Translations under genes and position numbers: made by a program | Notes under the pieces: generated by a model | What the model was told of the DNA's origin: nothing | Seen by the model: only the letters and a program-made list of their open reading frames with translations | Databases searched by the model: none | In this document: one piece after another, positions 55,240-64,000 of the stretch | Position numbering within the stretch: the first letter of the stretch is position 1 | Layout of the letters: every line of letters starts with the position of its first letter | Source: SHZI01 sp041396045 | GTDB taxonomy: Bacteria > Pseudomonadota > Gammaproteobacteria > Steroidobacterales > GCA-2729495 | NCBI GenBank assembly: GCA_041396045.1 | Contig: JAWKZI010000008.1 | Span: 1 to 64,000 of the forward strand | Length of the DNA: 64,000 nucleotides | Reading direction: 5' to 3'

Positions 55240-56781
55240 CTAGCGCTTCTGCAGTGCTGCCTCAATCAACGCCTGCTGAAAGGCCATGCGTTTAGGGAAG
55301 ATGGCGGGCAGCAGTTTCGGCGTTTCGCCAAAGTCCATGGTGTTGGGCTTTTCCCGCGTAAAGGCCGGCCACGCCGGAAGGTCATCACCATTCGGATTGC
55401 CATTGCGGGCAAACTGTATCCAGTAGCGCCGCAGCGGACCCGAGACTTCCAGGTCATGTTCGCTGAGCGTCGAGTTCGGGCGCAGCGGGTGGCGGAATAG
55501 ATGACTGACTTCTGCGCCGTGAGGGGCGCCGGGTACCTGGCCACGCTGCGCCTCATCCACATAGCTGTAGTAGTAGAGCCATGCGGGTGTCTTGACGGTG
55601 GCCATGTCGGCGGCCAGGGTCCAGGCCGGGGCCAGAAACAGCAGGTCGCCGAAATAGGTTTCCTTCAGCGCAGTGTCGTCCAGTGGTCCGTAGATCTCGC
55701 GGGCACGCTCGGTAGTAACACCGGGCATTATCGCGGCCATGGGCAGATTGAAACCCTGAATCAGGCTGGCTTCCCAACTGTTGGCGCCAGTGAGATAGGG
55801 CACCGGATGCTGATGGCCATCGCGGAAGATGCGCCCGAGGTCATCCGGCACTACCCGGCCGTCCACCACCGGGTTCATGGAACTGTCCTTCTGCGGATAG
55901 GCGATGATCTGGGCAACCGTGAGGGCGCGCAGCTTTGCCGGTGCCTGGTCGTTATCGGCGATACCAAAACTTGCAGCAAACTCCAGGCCATCGGATTCCA
56001 GTGATTGAAAACGTCCCGAGGCATCACGCAGGTGCCGGCTCGCGTCAACGGCAACGCCACCGCTCTGGGAGATGGCGCGCTGAAACAGGCCGCGCGCGGG
56101 TGGCGCACCCATGAGGTAGTTCACCGATACCCCGCCAGCCGAGAAACCGAATATGGTCACCTGCTGCGGATTACCGCCAAACGCGGCAATGTTGTCACGC
56201 ACCCATTCAAGGGCTGCGATCTGGTCCATCAGACCGTAGTTCGCCAGGCCCTCGTTGGACTGCGCCCGCGTCAGCGCCGGGTGACCAAAGCGCCCCAGCC
56301 GGTCGAGACGATAGTTGATGGTTACCAGCACCACGCCCTGGCTGGCGAAGTTGACCCCATCGTAGGCCGGCAGCGAACCGGCCCCCCAGCGAAAGCTGCC
56401 ACCATGAATCCACACCATCACGGGCAACTTGCTGGCGGCGGTGCCGGCGGGCACGTAGACGTTCAGACTCAGGCAGTCTTCGCTCTGAACCGTGTCGGGC
56501 GACGCCGAGCGCAGATCCTGCGGGCAGATCGGACCGAAAGCCGTGGCGTCACGTACGCCCTTCCACGTCGATGCAGGACCTGGCGGGCGCCAGCGCAGGG
56601 CACCGACCGGCGGGGCAGCATAGGGAATGCCGCGGAAAACGTTGATGCCGTCGTTTGTGGTGCCAAGGACCGCGCCGTGATCGGTCTGAACCACTGGCCC
56701 CCCGGCCGCCAGCGCCGGACCTGCGTTTGCCGCGAGGAAGAGCAGCGCAACGCATATATATAGTGTGTTGATCGTTTTCAT
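55240..56781 (-). CDS. Type B carboxylesterase
   Basis: A 513-residue exported esterase: signal peptide (1-25), FRGIPYAAPPVGALRWRPP, EDCLSLNVYVP (the conserved Cys-containing start), HGGSFRWGAG oxyanion hole, nucleophile elbow GFSAGGVSV, and a catalytic His in APHGAEVSHLF. This is the cholinesterase-like family; the substrate cannot be told. Divergent from the TonB receptor at 57004. The 222 bp between them show no clear motif. Confidence 0.9.
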   Translation of the reverse strand: MKTINTLYICVALLFLAANAGPALAAGGPVVQTDHGAVLGTTNDGINVFRGIPYAAPPVGALRWRPPGPASTWKGVRDATAFGPICPQDLRSASPDTVQSEDCLSLNVYVPAGTAASKLPVMVWIHGGSFRWGAGSLPAYDGVNFASQGVVLVTINYRLDRLGRFGHPALTRAQSNEGLANYGLMDQIAALEWVRDNIAAFGGNPQQVTIFGFSAGGVSVNYLMGAPPARGLFQRAISQSGGVAVDASRHLRDASGRFQSLESDGLEFAASFGIADNDQAPAKLRALTVAQIIAYPQKDSSMNPVVDGRVVPDDLGRIFRDGHQHPVPYLTGANSWEASLIQGFNLPMAAIMPGVTTERAREIYGPLDDTALKETYFGDLLFLAPAWTLAADMATVKTPAWLYYYSYVDEAQRGQVPGAPHGAEVSHLFRHPLRPNSTLSEHDLEVSGPLRRYWIQFARNGNPNGDDLPAWPAFTREKPNTMDFGETPKLLPAIFPKRMAFQQALIEAALQKR

Positions 56782-57003
56782 ATGGCAAAAGAATAGCCGG
56801 TTTCCGGCAACGGGACTTGCCGCCCGACCTAGAGCCTACGTCAGCCGGGCAGTTTCGGTACGCGTTGTATTTCCACAACGCCAGTGTCAGATACAGCGAC
56901 TCTGGTCTAGTATTAAGCTGCGTGTTTACCACGACAGCGGGTGCAGACTGCCGCGAGCGGCCTGGCAGCCATCTATTTTTGGGGTTAAGAGGGGGCGACT
57001 ACC

Positions 57004-59452
57004 ATGCAATCCAGACTCACCAATCGCTGCGGGGTCGCGGTCGCGCTGACCGCCACGCTGGCAGCCTTCAGCACACCGGCAAACGCAATCGAGGAGTTTG
57101 TTGTTACGGCACGCAAGATCCAGGAGCGGCTGGTTGACGTGCCTCTCGCGATCACTGCGTTGACTTCGCAAGACATTGAGAACAAGGGTATCCGCAACCT
57201 GGACGATGTGGCTGCCAACACTCCGGGCCTCACCTTCTCCAACCTGCAGGGCGCATTCCTGCCATCGCCGGTGATCCGCGGCATGGCGCCAATCAACGTC
57301 AATGGCGAGAACAACGTCGGTATTTTCATCGACGGCGTATTCGTATCGGGTCGCGAGGGACTGAACTTCAGCCAGCTCGATGTCGAGCGCATCGAGATCA
57401 TCAAGGGGCCGCAGGCAGCCTTGTATGGTCGCAATACCTTCAGCGGTGCGATCAACTATGTGACGGCCAAGCCCACCGATGTGTTCCAGGGCAAGACTGA
57501 AATCACCGTTGGCACCGATAATCGTTTCCTGGCCGCCGCCTCGGCGAGCGGCCCGCTGATCGAGGGCACGCTGAAAGGCCGCATTGCGGCCAGCATCGAT
57601 ACCTACGACGGCGCCTATGACAACAGCTACTCAGGGATCGGCCAGGGCGCGGACATCGGCGGTTACGAATACCGCACCGGCCAGGCCTCGCTGCTGTGGA
57701 CCCCCAACGACATATTCGAGGGTGAACTCTCGCTGTACGTTTCTCGGGACCAGGTCGATACACCGCCCCAGCTCCCGGTGGCGGCGAACTGCGAAGACCG
57801 CCACGATGTGGATCCGAGCAAGTCGTCGCGGCTGCAGAACTTCTGCGGCACCTTCCAGTCGATTGACCGCGACAGCATTTCCGTGATTCCGCAGGCCGTC
57901 GGCGAAGATCGCAAGCTGAACCGCGCCCAACTGCGCCTGAACTGGGACACCGATATCGGCACGATCACGTCGCAGTCCGGCTACTCGGCGCTGAAGCACA
58001 GCGGTTACATCGACGGCTCGCGTGGTGAAGGCGAAAACGTCATATTCAGCTATCTGGGTACGCAGGTGGCAATGGCGCCGCCCTTCAACACTTACCAGCT
58101 CGGCCAACTGCAGACTGGCCTCTTGCAGATACAGCCGCAAACCACGGTTGAGGAAGTCAGCGAGGAGTTGCGCTTCGAAAGCCCCGCGGACCGCGACTTC
58201 CGGTATTCCACCGGCCTCTATGCCTTCAGGACAAAAATGAGGGGCGGCGATCGCGGTGTAATAGCCACCAAACCGCTACCCGCCGACTTCACCTCTTTCT
58301 GCCTGGCCTGCGCTTTCGTCGGCAGCGGCTATACCGACTTCGCCCCGGGCGGCGGCGACGCCACCTTCCTGCCGTGGTTCACCAATCCGCCGCTGGGCGA
58401 TACCGTGCCTGACAAGATCAATCACAGCGAAGACAAGGCCTATGCGGTGTTTGCCTCGGCGGAATGGGATTTCATCGAGAACTGGACGGGGCGCATCGAG
58501 GGTCGCTATACGCGCACCAAGAAGGACTTCGACAACACAGCAACCGGCGCCTCGGGCGACGACAGCTGGAACACCACGGACTGGCGCGCCACGCTGGACT
58601 ACAAGCCGGCCGATAACATCACGGTCTACGGCTCCATCGCACACGCCGAAAAATCTGGTGGTTTCGACGAAAACCGTCAATTTCCAGAGCGCGCCGACGG
58701 TGGACGTAACCATCCCCGGTGCCTTCGACCCGGAGAAGAACACCACTTACGAGCTAGGGCTGAAATCCGAGTTTCTGGACAGGCGGCTGCGTTCTGATTT
58801 TGCCGTCTACTACATCGACTGGACAGATATCGTGATCCCGCAGACCGTGGAGTCGATCAACGGCCAGCCCTTGCAATTGCCGGTAGCCTTCCAGGTCAAC
58901 GGCGGCGACGCGACCATCAAGGGCGCGGAATTCTCTATTGATGCTGTCGTCACGGATAATTTATCGGCGAATATCGGCGTGTCGTACGTCGATGCCGAGT
59001 ACGGCGACGCACGTGTGGACTCGTTCACGCTGTTCCCGAGCTTCGCGCCGGATGGCCAGATAAAGGGCAACACCATCCTCCGCTCTTCCGAGTGGCAGGG
59101 CACGGCCGGAGCCGGCTATCAGGCACCCCTGATGAATGATATCGACTGGTATCTGCGCGGCGATGCGGCCTATCGCGGCAAGCAGTACGCCGATCCCACC
59201 AACCAGTCCGTCATTCCCGACTCCACCACAGTCAACGCCCATCTGGGTCTGACCAAGGACACCTGGTCGATCGAGATCTACGCGCTGAATCTCTTTGATA
59301 ACGACGAACCGGTAGACGCCTACCGTGACGTGTACTTCACCAACACCACACCCGACGGCGTAACCAGCGGCGGCCGGTTCTTCCCGTGGCGCTACACCGT
59401 AACGTACCCACGGCGGGTGCAGTACGGTCTGACCTGGCGCATGAAGTTCTAG
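57004..59452 (+). pseudogene. TonB-dependent receptor, one frameshift
   Basis: Signal peptide, then TonB-box-like IEEFVVTARKIQERLVDVPLA and a plug with NTPGLTFSNLQG, GIFIDGVFVSGR and IEIIKGPQAALYGRNTFSGAINY, as in the large sphingomonad/xanthomonad receptor group. The barrel runs to YGSIAHAEKSGGF, where the frame changes near 58660. It continues as KTVNFQSAPTVDVTIPGAF...YELGLKSEFLDRRL and ends in LTWRMKF. Combined length is about 815 residues. GAGGGGG precedes the start. One indel near 58660 would restore it. Confidence 0.85.
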
Positions 59453-59476
59453 CCAGTAGCGTTTCCGCACGACATC

Positions 59477-59503
59477 AGAGGGGCCTTCGGGCCTCTTCTT
59501 TGT
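59477..59503 (+). terminator. Rho-independent terminator after the TonB receptor
   Basis: GAGGGGCC-TTCG-GGCCTC stem with a stable UUCG-type loop, followed by a T-rich TTCTTT tail, 25 bases past the receptor stop. Confidence 0.8.
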
Positions 59504-59535
59504 AGTTCATTACCCGTGTCTGTAGAAGTCCGCCC

Positions 59536-59677
59536 GGTGGCTGAGGTGTGCGGGGGTTGGTCGGCGGGTTTGCAGGACCAGCCGGGCAGGAAGCCCGGCG
59601 CCAGTCCGAGTTAAGAGAGCGTAGGCCAGGGATGGCCGTAGCGAACGCCCGCCGACCAACGCCTCCCCCGCCGCGCC
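59536..59677. repeat. Dispersed palindromic repeat, copy 6
   Basis: The arms include GTTGGTCGGCGGG (about 59556-59568) pairing perfectly with CCCGCCGACCAAC (about 59648-59660). The interior has CGGGCAGGAAGCCCG, GAGTTAAGAGAG and GGCCAGGGATGGCC. It is the reverse-orientation relative of copy 3 (42856-42999); the arms differ in sequence between the two while the pairing is kept. Confidence 0.85.
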
Positions 59678-59701
59678 AATGCCGGCGAAGACGGTCAGCT
59701 A

Positions 59702-60787
59702 CTAGCCAATCGCGAACAGCAGAAGCACGCAGACACCGGCCATGGTCGCCGCCGCCAGCACACCGGCTACCAGCGGCCGCCACCCAACGCGGCGCATGCC
59801 ACCGAGATCAACGGTAAGCCCGACGGCAGCCATGCCGATCGTCAGCAACAACTCAGAGGATTTATCGGCCAGCAACAAACCGGGATGCCAGATGTTCAAG
59901 CTGAAGTCCGGCAGGCTGTGGCTGGCAGCATCACCAATCGTGCGCAGCACCACCATCAGGACAAATGCCAGAACGAAGCCCGGCAGCAATCGACTCAAGG
60001 AGGTCAGGCTTCTGGGCGACTGACCTGATTCCGCCGTCGCGTACCGGGCGGCGAGCAACGGGACAACTGCAATCAGCATCAGGTTGCGCAGCAGCTTGGT
60101 AACCGTAGCGGCTTCCAGGGTCTCCGGTGACAGATACTGCCCGCTGTAGAGCAATGCTGCCCCGATCACCTGGGACGTATCGTGAATCGAGGCGCCCAGA
60201 AATATACCGGCGGCCAGCGGATTGTCGGCGAACAGCTGGTGAGCAAGCACCGGATAAAACAGCATGCCGAACAGACCAATGCTGACAATCAGGGTGACGG
60301 CGTAGCCGGTTTCCTCGGCTTTGGCACGAATCACCGGCGCCACGGCCATGATGGCGGTACAACCGCAGATGCTGGTACCCACCGTCAACAGGGTCACCAG
60401 TACCCCGTTCAGGCCCATGGCACGCGCCAGACGCGGCAGCACCAGCCAGGCGGTCAGCATGCAGCCGGCGACAACCGGCAGTGCCTTCAGACCTAATTCA
60501 CCCAGGCCACTAATGCTCAGCCGCAGACCGACCAGCGCAAGCCCGACCCGCAATACCGTAACGGACGCGACCTCCACGCCCCGCTCCAGGCGTGCGTCCA
60601 CCCCAATGGTGTTGCGGATGATGACCCCGGTAACTATGGCGAGCATGACCGGACTCACCGGACTTTTGCTCAGATTAAAAAGAACACTGCCAAGCCAGAT
60701 GGAAAGGTACTGCGTGCTGAACGCAATCGCAGTGGCAACAGCCAGACCCGGCAGTATGCCGGTCCACGATCGTTGCGAACGCGTCAT
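59702..60787 (-). CDS. YeiH-type putative sulfate/anion exporter
   Basis: About 361 residues and ten to eleven membrane helices. It is of the UPF0324/YeiH family: VMLAIVTGVIIRNTIG, RVGLALVGLRLSISGLGELG, GTSICGCTAIMAVAPVI (the best-conserved block), ASIHDTSQVIGAALLY and TIGMAAVGLTVDL. Substrate unproven; annotated as sulfate exporter in many genomes. I start at ATG 60787, not at the longer frame. It follows the DUF6356 gene by 25 bases. Confidence 0.88.
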   Translation of the reverse strand: MTRSQRSWTGILPGLAVATAIAFSTQYLSIWLGSVLFNLSKSPVSPVMLAIVTGVIIRNTIGVDARLERGVEVASVTVLRVGLALVGLRLSISGLGELGLKALPVVAGCMLTAWLVLPRLARAMGLNGVLVTLLTVGTSICGCTAIMAVAPVIRAKAEETGYAVTLIVSIGLFGMLFYPVLAHQLFADNPLAAGIFLGASIHDTSQVIGAALLYSGQYLSPETLEAATVTKLLRNLMLIAVVPLLAARYATAESGQSPRSLTSLSRLLPGFVLAFVLMVVLRTIGDAASHSLPDFSLNIWHPGLLLADKSSELLLTIGMAAVGLTVDLGGMRRVGWRPLVAGVLAAATMAGVCVLLLFAIG

Positions 60788-60812
60788 CGCCACCGCTTGA
60801 GCCTGCCTCCGC

Positions 60813-61079
60813 TTAAGCGGAACGCAGCGTCTTGGCTTTGGATGTGTCGGTAGAGATGGGCGCCTGGCGCGAACGATTCTGCACCATGCGGTCATGCAAC
60901 TCGGTCACCGCGCGACTGCCTGTGTGGACGAAGAGGAATGGCAGCAGTGCATGGATCAGACAGGCGATACCGCTGGCCACCATCTTTAGTGAAAACCCGG
61001 CGGCCCGGCCCATGTGCTGCAGGTACGTTTCACCGATCGAGGCGGGATGGTCGGTAAAGAGGCGCAGGAGTGATTTCAT
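60813..61079 (-). CDS. DUF6356 family small membrane protein
   Basis: An 88-residue protein with an N-terminal LLRLFTDHPASIGETYLQHM, one hydrophobic segment (about residues 35-53, ASGIACLIHALLPFLFV), then HTGSRAVTELHDRMV. I recognise this pattern as DUF6356; function unknown. It is the first gene of a probable two-gene unit with the YeiH-type transporter, divergent from lrp. Confidence 0.7.
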   Translation of the reverse strand: MKSLLRLFTDHPASIGETYLQHMGRAAGFSLKMVASGIACLIHALLPFLFVHTGSRAVTELHDRMVQNRSRQAPISTDTSKAKTLRSA

Positions 61080-61190
61080 ATGCCCAGACTAGCTGCGCTG
61101 CTTGGCATTATCTGCTCAAAAATTTGCAATAAGCCCAGCTTTCTTGAAACATATGTGCTGTCATTCTAATAAATGTGCAACTTTCTCATC

Positions 61191-61661
61191 ATGGACAGAA
61201 CAGATATCGCACTTTTGGCATTGCTGCAACGGGACGCCAGCATGTCAGTCGCCGACCTCGCGGACGCCGTTCATCTGTCCAGGGGGCCGTGCTGGCGGCG
61301 TATTCGTGCGCTGGAAGAGCATGGCTATATCCGGCGTCGGGTGGCGTTGCTGGATCCCGTCAAACTCAATGTCGCGACCACGGTCTTCGTCCATCTGAAG
61401 ACCAGCCGGCACGATGTGGAATGGCTGGCAGCATTCAAGGCGGCCGTTGGCGCCATACCGGAGGTCGTGGAGTTCCATAGACTCAGCGGTGAGGTGGACT
61501 ACCTGCTGCGTCTCGCGATTCCGGATATCGCCGCGTATGACGTTGTCTACAAGCAGTTGATCCGCGTTAGCGGCCTCACTGACGTCAGCGCCAGCTTCGC
61601 CCTCGAGTGCATCAAATCCACGACCGAATTACCGCTCGGCTACATCGGTGATCGCCCCTAG
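61191..61661 (+). CDS. Lrp/AsnC family transcriptional regulator
   Basis: About 156 residues: an N-terminal helix-turn-helix (MSVADLADAVHLSRGPCWRRIRALEEHGYI) and a C-terminal RAM/ligand domain (TVFVHLKTSRHDVEWLAAF ... VVEFHRLSGEVDYLLRLAIPD). Such regulators respond to amino acids. Divergent placement suggests control of DUF6356-yeiH, an inference from position. Starts at 61173 and 61191 are both possible; the second gives the usual DRTDIALLALL opening. Confidence 0.88.
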   Translation: MDRTDIALLALLQRDASMSVADLADAVHLSRGPCWRRIRALEEHGYIRRRVALLDPVKLNVATTVFVHLKTSRHDVEWLAAFKAAVGAIPEVVEFHRLSGEVDYLLRLAIPDIAAYDVVYKQLIRVSGLTDVSASFALECIKSTTELPLGYIGDRP

Positions 61662-61679
61662 CGGTGGACTCCGCATCGG

Positions 61680-61709
61680 CCTGCCAGCGACCACATGGTC
61701 ACTGGCAGG
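61680..61709. terminator. Hairpin between convergent lrp and Rieske genes
   Basis: CCTGCCAG-C-GACC / GGTC-A-CTGGCAGG forms a 12-bp stem with one mismatch and a 4-base ACAT loop. No long T run follows. It is well placed to end both convergent genes. Confidence 0.5.
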
Positions 61710-61758
61710 CCAACTCCGTTCACTCTCCGGCTTAGCACTGGCCAACCCGGGGCAAAAA

Positions 61759-62988
61759 TCAGGCGGCTTTTTCCCGCCCCTTCAACGCACCCTGGTCCTT
61801 CAGTTCACGCTCTGCCCGACTTCCCAACAGGGGAATTGGATCCAGAACCCAGTTTCCGCTCGAGCGACGACCTGGCGACGGGATCGCATAGGCCTTGTCA
61901 ACGCCGTGGCGCTTCTTGAACTCTGCCCAATCGATACGCCACCCCATGTCATCGAACTTCTTCAGCCAGTCGCGATAGGCAGCTATGGCCTTGTCGGCAG
62001 GCATCAGCACTTCCTTGGTCGGGCTAAGCGGGGTGATCGTCGGATTAAGCTGCAGCAGGACCTGAATATCCTGTCCGGCGATAACCTTGTTCCTGGCATG
62101 GATCGGCCCATCGTTCTTTGGCTCGAGCAGGAAGTTGCGCATGTTCAGAAAGAAGATCTTCGTCCGGTTTTCATCTACCGGCTGCTCAAAGAAATACTGA
62201 CGGAACATCTTTTGGGGGTCGATATTGATATAGGTCGGCATGATGTTCGGACCATACGTACCGCCACCTGCATAGATGTCGCTTCTATAGGTCTTCGTGC
62301 TGCCCCAGGGCGTTTCAGTGTCCTTCGCAGTGACGTGACCTTTCTGCGGCAGCGGCGGGGAATCGAACTTGTGCATGAACCAGAAGCCCCAGCCCTGCCG
62401 ATGATCCTCAGTGCTGTAGTCCTTGACCTTGTAGGTGCTTCGATCAACACCCTGGTGACCATGGGTGGGATGCACGAATTCATTGTGCGCAGGATCCAGT
62501 CCGTTCTCGATGGAACGCTCATAGTAGTAGCCCACATCGAGTATCAGCACCTGGTTGGCACGCCAGCCAGGCTGGCCATATTCCTCGATGTTGAGCAGCG
62601 GTGGGCGCTTGTCCTCCGGCGCATCACCCAGGAACGCAAACACGATGCCGTACTTTTCCTGGACAGGGTATGAATCTACCTTGGCCCGGGCCGGCGGCTT
62701 CGCGCCATAACCGATGGACGGAATGTTCTTGCACTCACCATCGCCACCAAACTCCCAGCCATGGTATGGGCAGACGATACAGCCGTTGACGATACGCGGC
62801 GCACCCACATTGGACCAGGCACCACCGAGGGACGCGCCACGGTGGGTGCAGGTGTCACTAAGCACTCGCGCGTCGCCGTTCTGGTCACGAAAAGCCACCA
62901 CATCACAGCCAAGAACCCGAACTTTCTCCGGAACATCCGGTGCCAGATCTTCGCTTCTGATGATGGGATACCAAAAATTGATATACAT
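61759..62988 (-). CDS. Rieske [2Fe-2S] aromatic ring-hydroxylating oxygenase, alpha subunit-like
   Basis: The 409-residue enzyme has an N-terminal Rieske cluster (CTHRGASLG ... CIVCPYHGW) and a C-terminal mononuclear iron domain with the 2-His-1-carboxylate facial triad (NGLDPAHNEFVHPTHG). The layout resembles single-component-type oxygenases (KshA/VanA-like). No reductase, ferredoxin or beta subunit is adjacent. GGAG precedes the ATG. Substrate unknown. Confidence 0.9.
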   Translation of the reverse strand: MYINFWYPIIRSEDLAPDVPEKVRVLGCDVVAFRDQNGDARVLSDTCTHRGASLGGAWSNVGAPRIVNGCIVCPYHGWEFGGDGECKNIPSIGYGAKPPARAKVDSYPVQEKYGIVFAFLGDAPEDKRPPLLNIEEYGQPGWRANQVLILDVGYYYERSIENGLDPAHNEFVHPTHGHQGVDRSTYKVKDYSTEDHRQGWGFWFMHKFDSPPLPQKGHVTAKDTETPWGSTKTYRSDIYAGGGTYGPNIMPTYINIDPQKMFRQYFFEQPVDENRTKIFFLNMRNFLLEPKNDGPIHARNKVIAGQDIQVLLQLNPTITPLSPTKEVLMPADKAIAAYRDWLKKFDDMGWRIDWAEFKKRHGVDKAYAIPSPGRRSSGNWVLDPIPLLGSRAERELKDQGALKGREKAA

Positions 62989-63050
62989 CGTCGTTCTCCG
63001 TATTGATGAAACTCTCGCTTTGAATAGTGTGCTGTCAGTCAGGTACTGAC

Positions 63051-63064
63051 TTGACCTAGATCAA
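63051..63064. promoter_or_regulatory. FNR/DNR/NnrR-type box
   Basis: TTGAC-CTAG-ATCAA matches TTGAT-N4-ATCAA at nine of ten positions. It lies 120 bases before the nnrS start and 63 bases before the Rieske gene start. A class II promoter would put the nnrS transcript start near 63099, with a -10-like TACGTA close by. Confidence 0.65.
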
Positions 63065-63183
63065 CGGCAGCTATCGTCAGGATCGTGGCAACTACGTAGT
63101 CCGCAGGTGTAACGGCTCCTCTCGACGAGAGCGCGACCAGTGCTACAGTCGAAGTTCACATTCCAGGAGCCCTGACGCACGGG

Positions 63184-64000
63184 ATGTCACCATTGCAGCC
63201 AAAACTTGCGCCGTGGCGACTGTTCTTTCCATCTGCACTACTCCTGGCGCCGGTCAACGTCCTCGTGTGGATGGCACTGCACGATGGACTGATTGCCTGG
63301 CCCGACATCGCCTCCGCCACCTGGCATGGGCGCGAAATGCTGTTTGGTTACACGTTTGCCGTTATTGCCGGCTATCTTCTGCCGGCCATGAGCGCCTCAT
63401 CGCTGGGACTCATCTGGTTGCTGTGGCTGGCGGGCCGCCTGTTGTGGCTGGCACCTCCGGCATTCATCCATCCGTGGCTGGCGCTGATGATTGCTGTGGC
63501 ATTTCCGGCCCTGCTGGCAGGCCTTGGCGCTGGCCGCTTTCTGACCGTAAAGCGAGCGCGCAATCTCGCGTTTCCGCTGATTTTGCTGGCTCTGGGTGTC
63601 GCAGCTTTGGGTAGTTACGCCACGGCAGCGGGGCTGTTGCCGTCGCCCGCCCGCGGCGCTTCTGTACTGTCGGTTTTTATCGTGGCCCTGCTGGTCATGA
63701 TGATGGGCGGACGAACTGCGCCCACGGCTACAGTCGGTGCCCTGCGCGCACGCGGCCATGAGGTGGCGATCCGCTCACATCCAGGGCTTGAGGTGGCAAC
63801 TGTTCTCGGCATGCTGTTGCTCGTGATACTGGACGGATCGGGGCAGGCACATGCCGCAGGCCTGGTCGCGATTGCGGTGGCGGTGGTTCTGGCCTTGAGG
63901 ATGAAGGACTGGAAATTTGGCGGAGTGCTTCACGATCCAGAGGTCTGGCCCCTGCACGTCGGCTATCTCTGGCTCACGCTCGGCATCGCCTTGATCGGCC
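63184..64000 (+). CDS. nnrS: NnrS family haem/copper membrane protein (5' part)
   Basis: The frame opens at ATG 63184 and runs without a stop to the window edge (272 codons). It begins MSPLQPKLAPWRLFFPSALL and soon has WHGREMLFGYTFAVIAGYLL, the NnrS histidine-rich motif. Several hydrophobic helices follow, then VMMMGGRTAPTAT and ALRMKDWK. NnrS helps cells cope with nitric oxide and nitrosative stress and is usually under FNR/NnrR-type control, in agreement with the upstream box. The 3' part is missing. Confidence 0.85.
   Translation, partial: MSPLQPKLAPWRLFFPSALLLAPVNVLVWMALHDGLIAWPDIASATWHGREMLFGYTFAVIAGYLLPAMSASSLGLIWLLWLAGRLLWLAPPAFIHPWLALMIAVAFPALLAGLGAGRFLTVKRARNLAFPLILLALGVAALGSYATAAGLLPSPARGASVLSVFIVALLVMMMGGRTAPTATVGALRARGHEVAIRSHPGLEVATVLGMLLLVILDGSGQAHAAGLVAIAVAVVLALRMKDWKFGGVLHDPEVWPLHVGYLWLTLGIALIG

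Noticed and set aside
62714..63049. Plus-strand frame crossing the FNR-type box
   Set aside because: It runs opposite the Rieske gene and has no protein-like pattern; the nnrS frame starting at 63184 is the real gene.
63213..63614. 133-residue plus-strand frame near the window end
   Set aside because: It is out of frame with the clear NnrS sequence that starts at 63184 and continues to the edge.
1..64000. tRNA, rRNA, CRISPR arrays, insertion sequences and prophage genes
   Set aside because: I looked for them by eye and saw no supporting sequence; a covariance-model scan could still find a tRNA or small RNA that I missed.

Overview
The window looks like about 64 kb of a GC-rich (roughly 60%) gammaproteobacterial chromosome. 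The evidence is the LPS core and lipid A genes (waaF, hldD, kdkA, kdoO, eptA, a complete arnBCADTEF set), glnE, htpX, several TonB-dependent receptors, oligopeptidase B and a PEP-CTERM protein with a sigma-54-type promoter. I cannot fix the family; an environmental Steroidobacter- or Xanthomonas-like lineage would fit. I saw no rRNA, tRNA, CRISPR array, insertion sequence or prophage.

Layout. 0-10 kb: htpX; a divergent pair for the Kdo/heptose region (frameshifted kdkA against a GT9 heptosyltransferase and the Kdo hydroxylase kdoO); a lipoprotein esterase; a Tat-exported DUF1838 protein; a small lipoprotein; then a minus-strand run glnE > CHCC zinc finger > GT4 > hldD > waaF. 12.6-22 kb: an LTA-synthase-like transferase, a GST, an alpha/beta hydrolase preceded by four 16-bp repeats, lemA plus an M48 protease, def plus an amidase, and a PAP2 phosphatase. 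22.3-36.9 kb, the most striking part: an ECF sigma factor, a FecR-like anti-sigma factor with a C-terminal STN-like segment and a TonB receptor with its own STN domain, followed 16 bp later by eptA, a periplasmic protein and arnBCADTEF, all on one strand. 36.9-47.5 kb: a TPR lipoprotein, oligopeptidase B, an Omp85-type protein, a repeat-rich intergenic region, a PEP-CTERM gene with sigma-54-like and CRP-like sites, a YihY protein and a frameshifted lytic transglycosylase. 47.6-55 kb: kbp, then three badly frame-disrupted genes (GH15, PPK2, BNR/sialidase-like), a TonB receptor and a TlpA-like thioredoxin. 55-64 kb: a type B carboxylesterase, another TonB receptor (one frameshift), a YeiH-type transporter with a DUF6356 protein and a divergent Lrp regulator, a Rieske oxygenase, and the 5' part of nnrS behind an FNR/DNR-type box.

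How the genes work together. Much of the window concerns the outer-membrane surface: making the LPS inner core (heptose epimerase, heptosyltransferases), decorating Kdo (kinase, hydroxylase) and lowering lipid A charge (EptA phosphoethanolamine, Arn L-Ara4N, perhaps the PAP2 phosphatase). The sigma/FecR/TonB trio directly ahead of eptA-arn suggests that surface signalling controls lipid A remodelling; this is inferred from gene order.

Cautions. At least eight genes are split by frameshifts, several at A5 runs, while conserved residues continue in the next frame. This points to indel errors in the sequence for many of them, although true decay between about 49.4 and 52.4 kb cannot be excluded. 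A family of palindromic intergenic repeats (six sites) is the main noncoding structure.
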